Program-made: the position numbers and the translations under genes
Shown here: positions 25,859-34,020 of the stretch, piece after piece
Layout: every line of letters begins with the position of its first letter
How positions within the stretch are numbered: position 1 is the first letter of the stretch
Assembly: GCA_050734135.1 (NCBI GenBank)
Contig: JBOHUG010000072.1
Location: 9,462-73,461, forward strand
DNA: 64,000 nucleotides
Direction: 5' to 3'
DNA from: Bog-877 sp050734135
GTDB lineage: Bacteria; Chloroflexota; Dormibacteria; Aeolococcales; Bog-877
Notes under the pieces: model-generated
Seen by the model: only the letters and a program-made list of their open reading frames with translations
Databases searched by the model: none
What the model was told of the DNA's origin: nothing

Positions 25859-26956
25859 ATGAACGAGGCAGTCCTGCTGATCGGGACCAGCAAGGGGGTG
25901 CTGGTGGCCAGGAGTGATCGGGCTCGCCAGAGCTGGGAGCTCGAGCCGCTTCAGCTGATGATGAGCTCCGTCTACGGGCTCGGCATCGATCGACGGCCGG
26001 CGACCCCGCGGCTCTTTGCAGGCGCGACCAGTGAGCATTGGGGTCCGTCACTCTTCCACTCCGACGACCTGGGTCAGACCTGGTCCGAGCCAGAGGCGGC
26101 TCCGGTGGCCTTCCCTGCTGAAACTGGAGTGGCGCTGATCCGAATCTGGCAGGTGGAGCCCGGGCTCGAGTCCCAGCCCGATCTGGTCTATGCGGGGGTG
26201 GAACCTCATGCCCTCTTCCGCTCTGTGGATGGCGGAATCACCTTCGAGCTGGTGGAGGGCCTGTACAACCATCCCCACCGGCCGGAGTGGGTGCCGGGGG
26301 GTGGCGGGGCATGCCTGCACACGGTGGTACCTCATCCGAACGACCCGGATCGGATGCTGGTAGCACTCTCCTCGGGCGGGGTCTATCGGACAGCCGATGG
26401 CGGGAAAAACTGGGAAGCGGCCAATCAGGGCATACAGTCCTACTGGATGCCGGAGGAGCAACGCTTCCCGGAGTTTGGCCAGTGCGTCCACAAGGTGGGA
26501 ATGCACCCCTCCAAGCCGGAACGACTGCTGGCCCAGAACCACTTTGGGGTGTACCGGTCGGAGAACTACGGGAACAGTTGGGAGCCGATCGAGAACGGAC
26601 TTCCTTCGAACTTCGGCTTCTCGCTGCTGGTCCATCCGCACCAGCCCGACACCGTCTACCTCTTCCCCCTCAAAGCGGACTCGGAGAGGCTCCCTCCGGA
26701 CCGGCGCTGCCGCGTCTACCGAAGCCGGGACGCGGGCCAGAACTGGGAGCCGCTGACCATGGGGCTGCCGCAGTCCCAATATCACGACATCGTGCTGCGG
26801 GATGCTCTCTGCACCGACCAGGCCGATCCCGCCGGGATCTACTTCGGGACCCGCGACGGGGAGGTCTATTCGAGCCTCGATGACGGAGATTCCTGGCAGA
26901 TGGTGGCGAGCCACCTGCCGAACGTGCTGGCGGTGCGGGCGCTCGTGGCGGCGTGA
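25859..26956 (+). CDS. Six-Asp-box BNR/WD40-like b-propeller protein
   Basis: A 365-residue protein without a signal peptide. It contains six Asp-box (BNR) repeats: SDDLGQTW, SVDGGITF, TADGGKNW, SENYGNSW, SRDAGQNW and SLDDGDSW, spaced across the chain as blades of a six-bladed propeller. Annotations as exo-alpha-sialidase are common for such proteins, but the catalytic residues of sialidases are not evident, so enzyme activity is doubtful. The ATG has GAGGAGG upstream. Its stop overlaps the MoaD-like gene by four bases, so the two are made together. Confidence 0.8.
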   Translation: MNEAVLLIGTSKGVLVARSDRARQSWELEPLQLMMSSVYGLGIDRRPATPRLFAGATSEHWGPSLFHSDDLGQTWSEPEAAPVAFPAETGVALIRIWQVEPGLESQPDLVYAGVEPHALFRSVDGGITFELVEGLYNHPHRPEWVPGGGGACLHTVVPHPNDPDRMLVALSSGGVYRTADGGKNWEAANQGIQSYWMPEEQRFPEFGQCVHKVGMHPSKPERLLAQNHFGVYRSENYGNSWEPIENGLPSNFGFSLLVHPHQPDTVYLFPLKADSERLPPDRRCRVYRSRDAGQNWEPLTMGLPQSQYHDIVLRDALCTDQADPAGIYFGTRDGEVYSSLDDGDSWQMVASHLPNVLAVRALVAA

Positions 26957-27243
26957 CCGCCAGCCTGCACCTGCCGGCGGTGCTGCGCCCTTCCGCGGAC
27001 GGCCGGGGGGTGGTCACAGTCGACTCCGCCACTGTGGGTGGGGCACTGGACGAGCTGGCCCATTCCTGGCCCCAACTGGAGCGGAGGCTGCGCGATGAGC
27101 AGGGAGTGGTGCGGCGCCATATCCGGATCTATCTGGAAGACAGCGACATTGCCTCTCTCCAGGGGCAGGCGACCCCGCTCTCTGACGGAGCTCGTGTTTA
27201 CATAATTCCCGCTGTCTCTGGAGGCAGCCCAACGTCCGACTGA
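26953..27243 (+). CDS. MoaD/ThiS family sulfur-carrier-like protein
   Basis: A 96-residue ubiquitin-fold protein. It has the family pattern VRRHIRIYLEDSDI and DGARVYIIPAVSGG. In true sulfur carriers the Gly-Gly is the C terminus; here five residues (SPTSD) follow, so it would need trimming before thiocarboxylation, or it acts otherwise. No MoaE or ThiG lies in view. The GTG start overlaps the stop of the Asp-box protein. Confidence 0.8.
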   Translation: MTASLHLPAVLRPSADGRGVVTVDSATVGGALDELAHSWPQLERRLRDEQGVVRRHIRIYLEDSDIASLQGQATPLSDGARVYIIPAVSGGSPTSD

Positions 27244-28020
27244 GATCCGCGCATGATCCGTCGTCAGAGCAGTGGATATTGCCACGTTTTACTTGCCCTA
27301 CGACCGTTTTCGTGCGAAGGAATGCCGTCGCAAATACCCAAACTGCAATCCAAGGGGAGGCGCGCTGGCTGGTCAGTGCGCTTGCTAGTGGTCCGTGGCG
27401 AAGTCGACCCGGAATCGCCATCCTCGAGCCCCCGTTAACCCACCAGTTGGGAGCCGTCCCCTGAGAAGCAGCTGGCCTCTCAGCACGGGTTCTGTTCATC
27501 CGCTCTGCTCTGGCGAAGCCCTTGAAATCAGCGCTACCGTGGGTTTCGCTCGTCGTCTACTGGGACCCATCTCGGGCCCGGCATTGGGAGTCACCGGACC
27601 ACCCAAGTCGGCATCTGCTTCAGTTACGCGAGCCGGAGCCGACCGCATCACCTGCGCCGTCGCTCTTGTGTCGACGGGCTGCTTTGCTAGTGGCGGTGCT
27701 GCCGATTCCGGATTGTGAGCCAAATCGCGTGCCTGCCACTCGCTGAAGAATCTCACCGGATTCGACGTGGCGCCGATCCGCTCGACAGCGACCACCGCCC
27801 AGTCCTCCGGACAAGTCAGGAGGTTACCCCGCTGGCTACCAGATAACCAGTTCGGCGTCATTCAGGGATCGGTCCTCTCCAAGCGACGGTGGAAAACACG
27901 CGTCCGAACCGACGGCCAGAGTGCGGTTGTGACTGGAAGCTGTCCCGGTCCCGGCTCTTCCCCCAACCCCATTCAGCTCAAGCCGGTGGCGGTTCCCGCT
28001 CCAGCCAGGTCGAAGGGACT
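27244..28020. other. Intergenic region, mostly without recognised genes
   Basis: The sequence between the MoaD-like gene and the end of the FadR-type gene shows no known family. The only reading frame with a protein-like look is the small minus-strand one listed separately. No repeat or hairpin with a U-run was found by eye. Confidence 0.4.
27496..27861 (-). CDS. Hypothetical protein, 121 residues
   Basis: The first 50 residues (EDWAVVAVERIGATSNPVRF, then FSEWQARDLAHNPE) look like a real folded segment, while the rest is Ala/Pro/Arg-rich and low in complexity. The ATG has a GGAGAGG stretch 12 bases upstream. I do not recognise a family. It could be a decayed gene or a chance frame. Confidence 0.3.
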   Translation of the reverse strand: MTPNWLSGSQRGNLLTCPEDWAVVAVERIGATSNPVRFFSEWQARDLAHNPESAAPPLAKQPVDTRATAQVMRSAPARVTEADADLGGPVTPNAGPEMGPSRRRAKPTVALISRASPEQSG

Positions 28021-28758
28021 TTAGTACCCAGAGGAGGGGGGGGATGAGCCGTTGCCCCAGGCATGGCCGAAGTCGTCGCCCTGGTCGTCACCTAACAAGT
28101 GCGAGCGCACTCGCTTGAGGTGGCGGCGCATGCCAAGCTGGGCCGCTGCGCTGTCCCGTTCCGTCAAGGCCCGGACGATCGTCCGGTGGTCGGTCCGGTA
28201 CAGCTGCCGGCGCTCCTCAGTTGAGCTGCGATACTTCAGCCCGCCCCACACCGGCTGCGTCCTGGCCGATGCGATCATGGCCCCGATCCGGATCAGGAAG
28301 TTGTTGTGGGTAGCGCTGACCAAGCTGCGATGCAGGGCGCTGTCCCAGTCCTCCCAGCCCAGGTAGTCGTGAGCTCCGTCCCCGCCGGCCAGACAGCGTT
28401 CCATCTCGACGAAGTCGGCGCCGGTGGCGGCCATGACCGCCAGCGGCAGCAGCTGCGGCTCGAACAGCTCCCGCACGGTCATGATCTCGATCGGGCTCGT
28501 CTCGAATTGATCGCGGTCCTTGGCCGGGACCGCGATCACGGTCGGCGAGACGAACGTCCCTCGTCCAACCTGGCGCACCAATCGCCCTTCCGCCTCCAAA
28601 TGGCTCAGCGCCCGCCGGACCGCGGCGCGGCCGACACCGGCCATCTGGGCCAGCTCCCGCTCCGTGGGGAGCCGGGCTCCCGGGCCGAGGCCGCGCGCCA
28701 CGATGGTGCGCTCGACCACCTCGGCTACCACGCTTTCGCTTCCCAATTGAGACAACAT
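28021..28758 (-). CDS. FadR/GntR (FCD) transcriptional regulator
   Basis: A 245-residue regulator. The N-terminal winged helix is GntR-type (GARLPTERELAQMAGVGRAA, then VRRALSHLEAEGRL). The C-terminal FCD domain begins near residue 95 (TVRELFEPQLLPLAV) and has His and Asp residues that usually bind a metal (DWDSALHRSLVSATHNN). It diverges from the second Liv operon. A TCGTA/TACGA palindrome lies over the -10 box of that operon, so it most likely represses it in the absence of a small carboxylic acid. Confidence 0.88.
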   Translation of the reverse strand: MLSQLGSESVVAEVVERTIVARGLGPGARLPTERELAQMAGVGRAAVRRALSHLEAEGRLVRQVGRGTFVSPTVIAVPAKDRDQFETSPIEIMTVRELFEPQLLPLAVMAATGADFVEMERCLAGGDGAHDYLGWEDWDSALHRSLVSATHNNFLIRIGAMIASARTQPVWGGLKYRSSTEERRQLYRTDHRTIVRALTERDSAAAQLGMRRHLKRVRSHLLGDDQGDDFGHAWGNGSSPPSSGY

Positions 28759-28848
28759 CGAATTGAATTCGGATCCTACACGCTTCTGACCGCCCGGAAG
28801 TCACCCTCACCCCGCGGCTGGGAACCCGACCCGGCGCCTTAGTTCGCC

Positions 28849-28877
28849 TTGACAAGGCTGTGCCGCGTTCGTAGGAT
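28849..28877 (+). promoter_or_regulatory. Promoter of the second Liv operon
   Basis: A perfect TTGACA (28849-28854) and TAGGAT (28872-28877) are 17 bases apart. The transcript would start near 28884, about 150 bases before livK. The promoter is overlapped by the palindrome at 28869-28881. Confidence 0.65.
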
Positions 28878-28881
28878 ACGA
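28869..28881. promoter_or_regulatory. Operator-like palindrome TCGTAGGATACGA
   Basis: TCGTA and TACGA form a perfect inverted repeat with a three-base centre. It covers the -10 box of the second Liv promoter, which is how GntR-family repressors act. The divergent FadR-type gene is the natural candidate. Confidence 0.55.
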
Positions 28882-29036
28882 CGGACATGACCAAAACCAC
28901 CAACTTCGGGATTTTGTCCATATTGGTTAGATTGGTCTAGAATTGGGCACGGTGGGGACGGCCAGCCCGCAAGCCGTGAGGGGCATTAGTGGGCGATAGC
29001 CGCGTGGGTCAGGTGCCACATTCAGGAGGGAGACAG

Positions 29037-30329
29037 GTGCGCATTCGCAAGTCGATGGTCTTGGTCGGCGTAGCCGCGCTCAGCGCGATCCTGGTGGCCA
29101 GCGGAGCCTCCGCAGCGACCAAGAAAGGGTCGCTGGTGATAGCAGGGGTCATCGCCATCACCGGCAGTAGCAGCTTCGAGGGGTCTAACCAGTCCGAGGG
29201 GCTCTACCCGGCGATCAGCGAGATCAACAGCCACGGTGGTGTGCTGGGCCACGACTTGGTGTACAAGGGAGTAGACACCAGGGGTGACCCAGCTGACGCC
29301 CTTCCGGCGGTGCAGCAGTTGCTGGCCACCACAAGTAACTTGGTCGCAGTTGCAGGCCCGGGGACCACTTCCGCTCCGACCATCGTGCCAGTGCTCAACT
29401 CGGCCCACATTCCCATGATGGCGGTGGCGGGAGAGTCCTCCTACGACCGCAGCCCCTACAAGTACTTCTGGCGTCTGTTCCCGCCCGACTCGGCTAACGG
29501 CACCGCCATGGCGATCTGGGCGCACCGCAAGGGCTACACCCGCGTAGGGGCGGTCTTCGGCTCCGACGCCGGATCCCAGGGCGACCTTCCCGGTGTTCTG
29601 GCCAGCCTGAAGGCACTCCATATCAAGCTGGTCGCGAATATCACCCTCACCCCCGATCAGTCGTCCTATCAGTCGTCGGTGAGTCAGCTGATCCAGGCCC
29701 ACCCAGACGTGATCGTGACCGAGTCAGACGGCGGTACTGCCGGGACCTTCTTCGGCGAGCTCAAGTCCCTGGGCGGGTTGGTACCGGTCATCGGCACCGA
29801 GGCAACCTACACCACGCCGTGGCTGACCGCAGTGCACAGCGCCGTCGGTAGTGCTGATTTTCACCGTTACTACTCAGGCCTGATCACCGCCGTCTCTAAG
29901 CCCACGGCGGCGGTCACGGCGTGGAACAAAGCAGTCCATGCAGCGGCAAGTCAATTGCCGGTGTCAGCGAAGGCGGCAGCGGCTAATCCGTTCGCCATCA
30001 CCTACTACGACGGCCTGATCGCGGTGGCGCTGGCGATGAACGCCGCTAAGAGCACCAACCCGGTGGTCTTCAACAACTACATCGCCGCAGTCTCCAATCC
30101 TGGCAAGGGCAAGACCGTCGTCTACAGCTATGCGCAGGGCGTGGCAGCGCTGAATGCCGGTAAGCACATTCAGTACTTCGGTGCCACCGGCCTCATCGAC
30201 TTCAACAAATACCACAATTCCTTCGGCAACCAGGAGGCCGTGACAGAATCGACCTCGGGAAGCACCGTCAATCTCGGCACGGTCACCGTGAAGGCGATCG
30301 AAGCGGTGAACGTGAAGGGAGTCGCCTAG
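29037..30329 (+). CDS. ABC transporter substrate-binding protein (LivK-like, system 2)
   Basis: A 430-residue HAAT-type binding protein. The signal peptide (RKSMVLVGVAALSAILVASG) ends with an ASA-type cleavage site. The mature part has VIAITGSSSFEGSNQSEG and DTRGDPADALPAVQQLLA. There is no lipobox. The GTG at 29037 is chosen because AGGAGGG lies six bases upstream; the frame extends 16 codons more. livH follows after one base. The ligand is unknown; the downstream dehydrogenases suggest an organic acid or aldehyde precursor. Confidence 0.88.
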   Translation: MRIRKSMVLVGVAALSAILVASGASAATKKGSLVIAGVIAITGSSSFEGSNQSEGLYPAISEINSHGGVLGHDLVYKGVDTRGDPADALPAVQQLLATTSNLVAVAGPGTTSAPTIVPVLNSAHIPMMAVAGESSYDRSPYKYFWRLFPPDSANGTAMAIWAHRKGYTRVGAVFGSDAGSQGDLPGVLASLKALHIKLVANITLTPDQSSYQSSVSQLIQAHPDVIVTESDGGTAGTFFGELKSLGGLVPVIGTEATYTTPWLTAVHSAVGSADFHRYYSGLITAVSKPTAAVTAWNKAVHAAASQLPVSAKAAAANPFAITYYDGLIAVALAMNAAKSTNPVVFNNYIAAVSNPGKGKTVVYSYAQGVAALNAGKHIQYFGATGLIDFNKYHNSFGNQEAVTESTSGSTVNLGTVTVKAIEAVNVKGVA

Positions 30330-30330
30330 G

Positions 30331-31218
30331 GTGCTTTCCCAGCTGCTCAGCTCCGTCGCGGATGGGATCGTGGTCGCCGCGATCCTAGCCGTGGCGGCGA
30401 TGGGCTTCACCCTCCAGTTTGGATTGACCAACGTGCTAAATCTGAGCTTCGGAGCGGTGATGACCGTCGGCGGGTTCACGGCCTACCTGGTCAGCGTCGC
30501 CGGTCTGAGCGCCTGGCTGGGGCTGCTGCTGGGTGGTGCCGCGGGGGCGATCGCCACCATCCTCTTGGGGCGGGGCGTGCTGCGGCTCTACGCGCGCCGC
30601 CGAACTCAGCTTTTCGAGATGATGATGGTGACGCTGGGGATGTCGTTGGTGATCGACTACACCCTGCAGGCGGTTTCTCAGAACGCGATTTACGGCTACA
30701 CCGTGCTCCAGGGAAAGCCGGTCGTCATCGGTCCGATTGACGTCACCCCGATCCAGGTGGCGATCGTGGGAATGGCGGTGCTGATCTTGGTCGTGGCCGA
30801 GGCAGCCTTGAAATTCACCAAGGTGGGAAAGGCGCTCCGGGCCACCGCCGTCGAGCCTAGCCTAGCCCGCTCCTGCGGTATCCACACCAGTCGAGTGGTG
30901 CTGGTGACCTGGGCGATCAGCGGCTTCCTCTGCGGCCTGGCAGGCGTCATCTACATCATCAGCACCCAGAGCGTTGACTACTCCACCGGGGAGCTGTTCT
31001 TGCCCCTGATCATTGCCGCCGCCATCCTGGGCGGGGTCGGCTCGCTCCGCGGCGCCGTCGGGGCCGCCGTGGTAATGGGTGTGGTCACCGAGGTGGTCGC
31101 TGGCTTCGGCGGTTCCGCCTACAGCACAGTGGCCGGCTTCGCCATCCTGGTGGTGGTCCTGCTACTGCGCCCGGGCAGTGTTGTGGGAGGGGCCGAGGAC
31201 CGGCAGTTGGTCCTGTGA
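30331..31218 (+). CDS. Liv-type ABC transporter permease LivH (system 2)
   Basis: A 295-residue permease with about eight helices. It has GFTLQFGLTNVLNLSFGA near the N terminus and the coupling region GKALRATAVEPSLARSCGI. It starts with GTG right after the livK stop. The C terminus (LLRPGSVVGGAEDRQLVL) is longer and less basic than in system 1. Confidence 0.9.
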   Translation: MLSQLLSSVADGIVVAAILAVAAMGFTLQFGLTNVLNLSFGAVMTVGGFTAYLVSVAGLSAWLGLLLGGAAGAIATILLGRGVLRLYARRRTQLFEMMMVTLGMSLVIDYTLQAVSQNAIYGYTVLQGKPVVIGPIDVTPIQVAIVGMAVLILVVAEAALKFTKVGKALRATAVEPSLARSCGIHTSRVVLVTWAISGFLCGLAGVIYIISTQSVDYSTGELFLPLIIAAAILGGVGSLRGAVGAAVVMGVVTEVVAGFGGSAYSTVAGFAILVVVLLLRPGSVVGGAEDRQLVL

Positions 31219-31281
31219 CACTGTGGTTGTGGCCCAAAGCTTGTGAACTGGAGCGCGGCCGAACTGGACCGTTGAGTTGAT

Positions 31282-32283
31282 GTGAACGTCTGGGGGTTCT
31301 ACATCTCGACCTTGGTCATCTACTTCGGCGTCGACCTGCTGTCTGGGATCGCCCTCAACCTGCAGTTCGGCTACGCCGGAGTGGTCAACTTCGGCTTCGT
31401 CGTATTCCAGGCAGCCGGCGCTTACGCCGCGGCGGTCGTCCTGCTGGGGCCGAGCGGAGGGGTGGCTTCTTTTCAGCAGTACGTGTTCGGTTCCCGCCTG
31501 CCCTTCCCCGTGGACCTGTTGATTGCCGCCGGAGCCGGGGCCTTGCTCTCACTTGTGGTGGGGCTCTTTAGCCTGCGGCGCATGCGCCGGGACTACCAGG
31601 CAGCGGTGCTCCTGATCGTGTCTCTGATACTGGTTCAGCTGGTCTCGGCGGATGTACCGCTCTTCAATGGGTCCAACGGTTTGACCGGGGTAGGGTGGCC
31701 GCTGGGCAACCTGCTGCACATCTCCGTGCGGGCCAACCCCTGGACCTATGCGATCTGGGTGCTAGCTATCTGCGCTGTCGTCTATGTCCTGGTGTCGTGG
31801 CTGTCGCGCTCCCCCTGGGGCCGGTCACTCCGGGCGATGAGGGACCACGAGGCAGCCGCGTCGGCGATGGGTCTCAACATAACCTCGTTGCGTCTTCAGG
31901 TGTTCGTGCTGGGGGGTGCCATCGCCGGCTTAAGTGGTGGGCTGTTGGTCGAGTACCTCGGCGCTTGGTCCCCGGGAGCCTGGGGCTACGTGGAGACTTT
32001 CGTGATCTTCACCGCGATCTTCGTGGGCGGAGTGGGCAACTACCGGGGCGTGATCCTGGGAGTACTGCTGGTACCGGTCATCTTCTTGGAGTTGCCCCGC
32101 TTTCTCCCGGCGATCGGATACCCCGGGCTGATCGACTCCCTGCAGTGGGTGGTGATCGGACTGGCGTGGATGTTGTGCCTGCTCTTCCGACCCCGGGGAA
32201 TTCTCCCCGAGAGACGGTTGGTGATGCGGCCGCCGGCGCAGGATATTCCCAGTCCCGCGGCACCAGCTGAGTCGAGGCTGTAG
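31282..32283 (+). CDS. Liv-type ABC transporter permease LivM (system 2)
   Basis: A 333-residue permease. It has ALNLQFGYAGVVNFGFVVF near the N terminus and the coupling helix GRSLRAMRDHEAAASAMGL. The basic tail (LFRPRGILPERRLV) is cytoplasmic. It starts with GTG 63 bases after livH. It forms the membrane pore with LivH. Confidence 0.9.
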   Translation: MNVWGFYISTLVIYFGVDLLSGIALNLQFGYAGVVNFGFVVFQAAGAYAAAVVLLGPSGGVASFQQYVFGSRLPFPVDLLIAAGAGALLSLVVGLFSLRRMRRDYQAAVLLIVSLILVQLVSADVPLFNGSNGLTGVGWPLGNLLHISVRANPWTYAIWVLAICAVVYVLVSWLSRSPWGRSLRAMRDHEAAASAMGLNITSLRLQVFVLGGAIAGLSGGLLVEYLGAWSPGAWGYVETFVIFTAIFVGGVGNYRGVILGVLLVPVIFLELPRFLPAIGYPGLIDSLQWVVIGLAWMLCLLFRPRGILPERRLVMRPPAQDIPSPAAPAESRL

Positions 32284-32291
32284 GCGCGGGA

Positions 32292-33152
32292 ATGGGCGAA
32301 GTAGACGAGAACTCGCGCCGCGGGGAGTCGTCGGTTGGACCGGCCGGGATTGGCTTCGCGGCGGCTGGAGCCGGAGCGGCGATCGACTCGGCCGGAGCAG
32401 AGGACGTCCTTGTGGTCCGCGACGTGGTGGTCAACTACGGAGGGGCCCGGGCGGTCGACAACGTGTCGCTCTCCCTCCGGCGCGGTGAGGTGGTCGGGAT
32501 CATCGGACCTAACGGCGCTGGCAAGTCGTCCTTCCTAGGCGCCCTAGGGGGACAGGTGAAGCGGGCCAGCGGCACGGTGGCTCTAGGGGGGCGCGACATC
32601 AGTCATCTGATGCCTCATGACAGGGCCCGCCTGGGCCTGGCCCGAACCTTCCAGACCACCAGCGAATTCGCCAAAATGACCGTGTTCGAGAACCTGGTTA
32701 CCGCCGCCGAAGGCGACTCCGGGGCCTCGCTCAAGGCCGTCGTGCTGCACCCGCGGCGGACCGCCAACCGGGAGCGGTCGTTCGCCGAACGGGCCTGGGA
32801 AATCCTGCGGCGATTCGAGATGGACGCTACGGCCAACCTTTACGGCCGGGAGCTGAGCGGCGGCCAGCGGCGGCTGGTCGAGGTCATGCGGTGCCTGATG
32901 CGCAACCCCAGCGTGCTGCTCTTAGACGAGCCAATGGTCGGAGTAGCTCCCCACCTGACCGGCAAGCTGATCGATGACTTGCGCACCGTCCGGAGTGACG
33001 GCCTGGGCATCCTGGTCGTGGAGCATGCGCTCGAGGTCGTCCGGCGGCTCTGCGACCGGGTAGTGGTGATGGCGTTGGGCAAGGTAATCGCCGCCGGCAG
33101 CTACGAGGAGGTGGTCCAGGATGCGCTTGTCCAGGCAGCCTACCTCTCGTAG
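32292..33152 (+). CDS. Liv-type ABC transporter ATP-binding protein LivG (system 2)
   Basis: A 286-residue ATPase. It has Walker A GPNGAGKSS, LARTFQTTSEF, signature LSGGQRRLVEV and Walker B LLLDEPMVGVA. About 35 Gly/Ala/Ser-rich residues precede the domain, so the true start may be later. It lies eight bases after livM. The C terminus (VQDALVQAAYLS) fits LivG. Confidence 0.88.
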   Translation: MGEVDENSRRGESSVGPAGIGFAAAGAGAAIDSAGAEDVLVVRDVVVNYGGARAVDNVSLSLRRGEVVGIIGPNGAGKSSFLGALGGQVKRASGTVALGGRDISHLMPHDRARLGLARTFQTTSEFAKMTVFENLVTAAEGDSGASLKAVVLHPRRTANRERSFAERAWEILRRFEMDATANLYGRELSGGQRRLVEVMRCLMRNPSVLLLDEPMVGVAPHLTGKLIDDLRTVRSDGLGILVVEHALEVVRRLCDRVVVMALGKVIAAGSYEEVVQDALVQAAYLS

Positions 33153-33172
33153 CCGTCAGCGCGGGGCCGGGA

Positions 33173-33937
33173 ATGGCGTTGCCTGAGCGCCCGGATCCGT
33201 TCCTGATCGCCACCTCGGTGAGCGCCGGCTACGGACAGGTACCGGTTGTCCGCGAGGTCTCAGTCGAAGTCGGTTTGGGCGAGATCGTGGTGGTGGTCGG
33301 ACCCAACGGGGCAGGCAAGAGCACCCTGGTGAAAGCGATCACCGGAGAGCTAGATCTTCTAGGCGGACAAATCCTCTACGGGGATCGGGACATCAGCCGA
33401 CTCCGGGAGGACGACCGGATGGCCAGGGGGATGGGTTATGTCCCCCAACTGCGCGATGTCTTTCCCACGCTCACCGTCACCGAGAACCTGGAGATGGGAG
33501 GGTACCGGTTTGACAAGCGAAGGACCGCGGAGCGCACCGAGCACGTGCTGGAGACGTTTCCCGCACTCCGGGCATTGCGCCGCCGGGTCGCGCGCAGCAT
33601 GAGTGGTGGGGAACAGAAGATGCTTGGCATCGCCCGCGCTCTGATGGCCGATCCCAAGGTACTCATCCTCGATGAGCCGACGGCCAACCTCGCGCCCCAA
33701 GTCGCCACCCACGTCTTGCAGGACATCGTGGCCGGTCTTGCCAAGGAGGGCCGCGCGGTACTCCTGATCGAGCAGCGGGTGCAGATGGCGCTGGAAATCT
33801 CCTCCTGGGGCTATGTCCTCACTGACGGCCAGTTGCGGTTGGAGAAGAGTTCAAGGGAACTGTTGGACATGACCGACCTGGGCAGCGTGTTTCTGGGGAT
33901 GGCCAGCGCTGGCGCGCCGGCTGTCCACGGCGGTTAG
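33173..33937 (+). CDS. Liv-type ABC transporter ATP-binding protein LivF (system 2)
   Basis: A 254-residue ATPase. It has Walker A GPNGAGKST, GMGYVPQLRDVFPTLTV, signature MSGGEQKM and Walker B LILDEPTANLA. It pairs with LivG to power the second importer. The gene begins with ATG 20 bases after livG and is followed by the aldehyde dehydrogenase after 83 bases. Confidence 0.9.
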   Translation: MALPERPDPFLIATSVSAGYGQVPVVREVSVEVGLGEIVVVVGPNGAGKSTLVKAITGELDLLGGQILYGDRDISRLREDDRMARGMGYVPQLRDVFPTLTVTENLEMGGYRFDKRRTAERTEHVLETFPALRALRRRVARSMSGGEQKMLGIARALMADPKVLILDEPTANLAPQVATHVLQDIVAGLAKEGRAVLLIEQRVQMALEISSWGYVLTDGQLRLEKSSRELLDMTDLGSVFLGMASAGAPAVHGG

Positions 33938-34020
33938 GCGTTGGCCCGGAATCGCCCTCCAGGTGGCGTTCGATCGGGAGAAGCGGCGTCTCCCGTGGGC
34001 GGACCGGGGTTCCGCCGAAC

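Noticed and set aside
25859..26956. Sialidase function for the Asp-box protein
   Set aside because: Asp boxes are structural; the Arg triad, Tyr/Glu and Asp needed for sialidase activity are not evident and there is no signal peptide.
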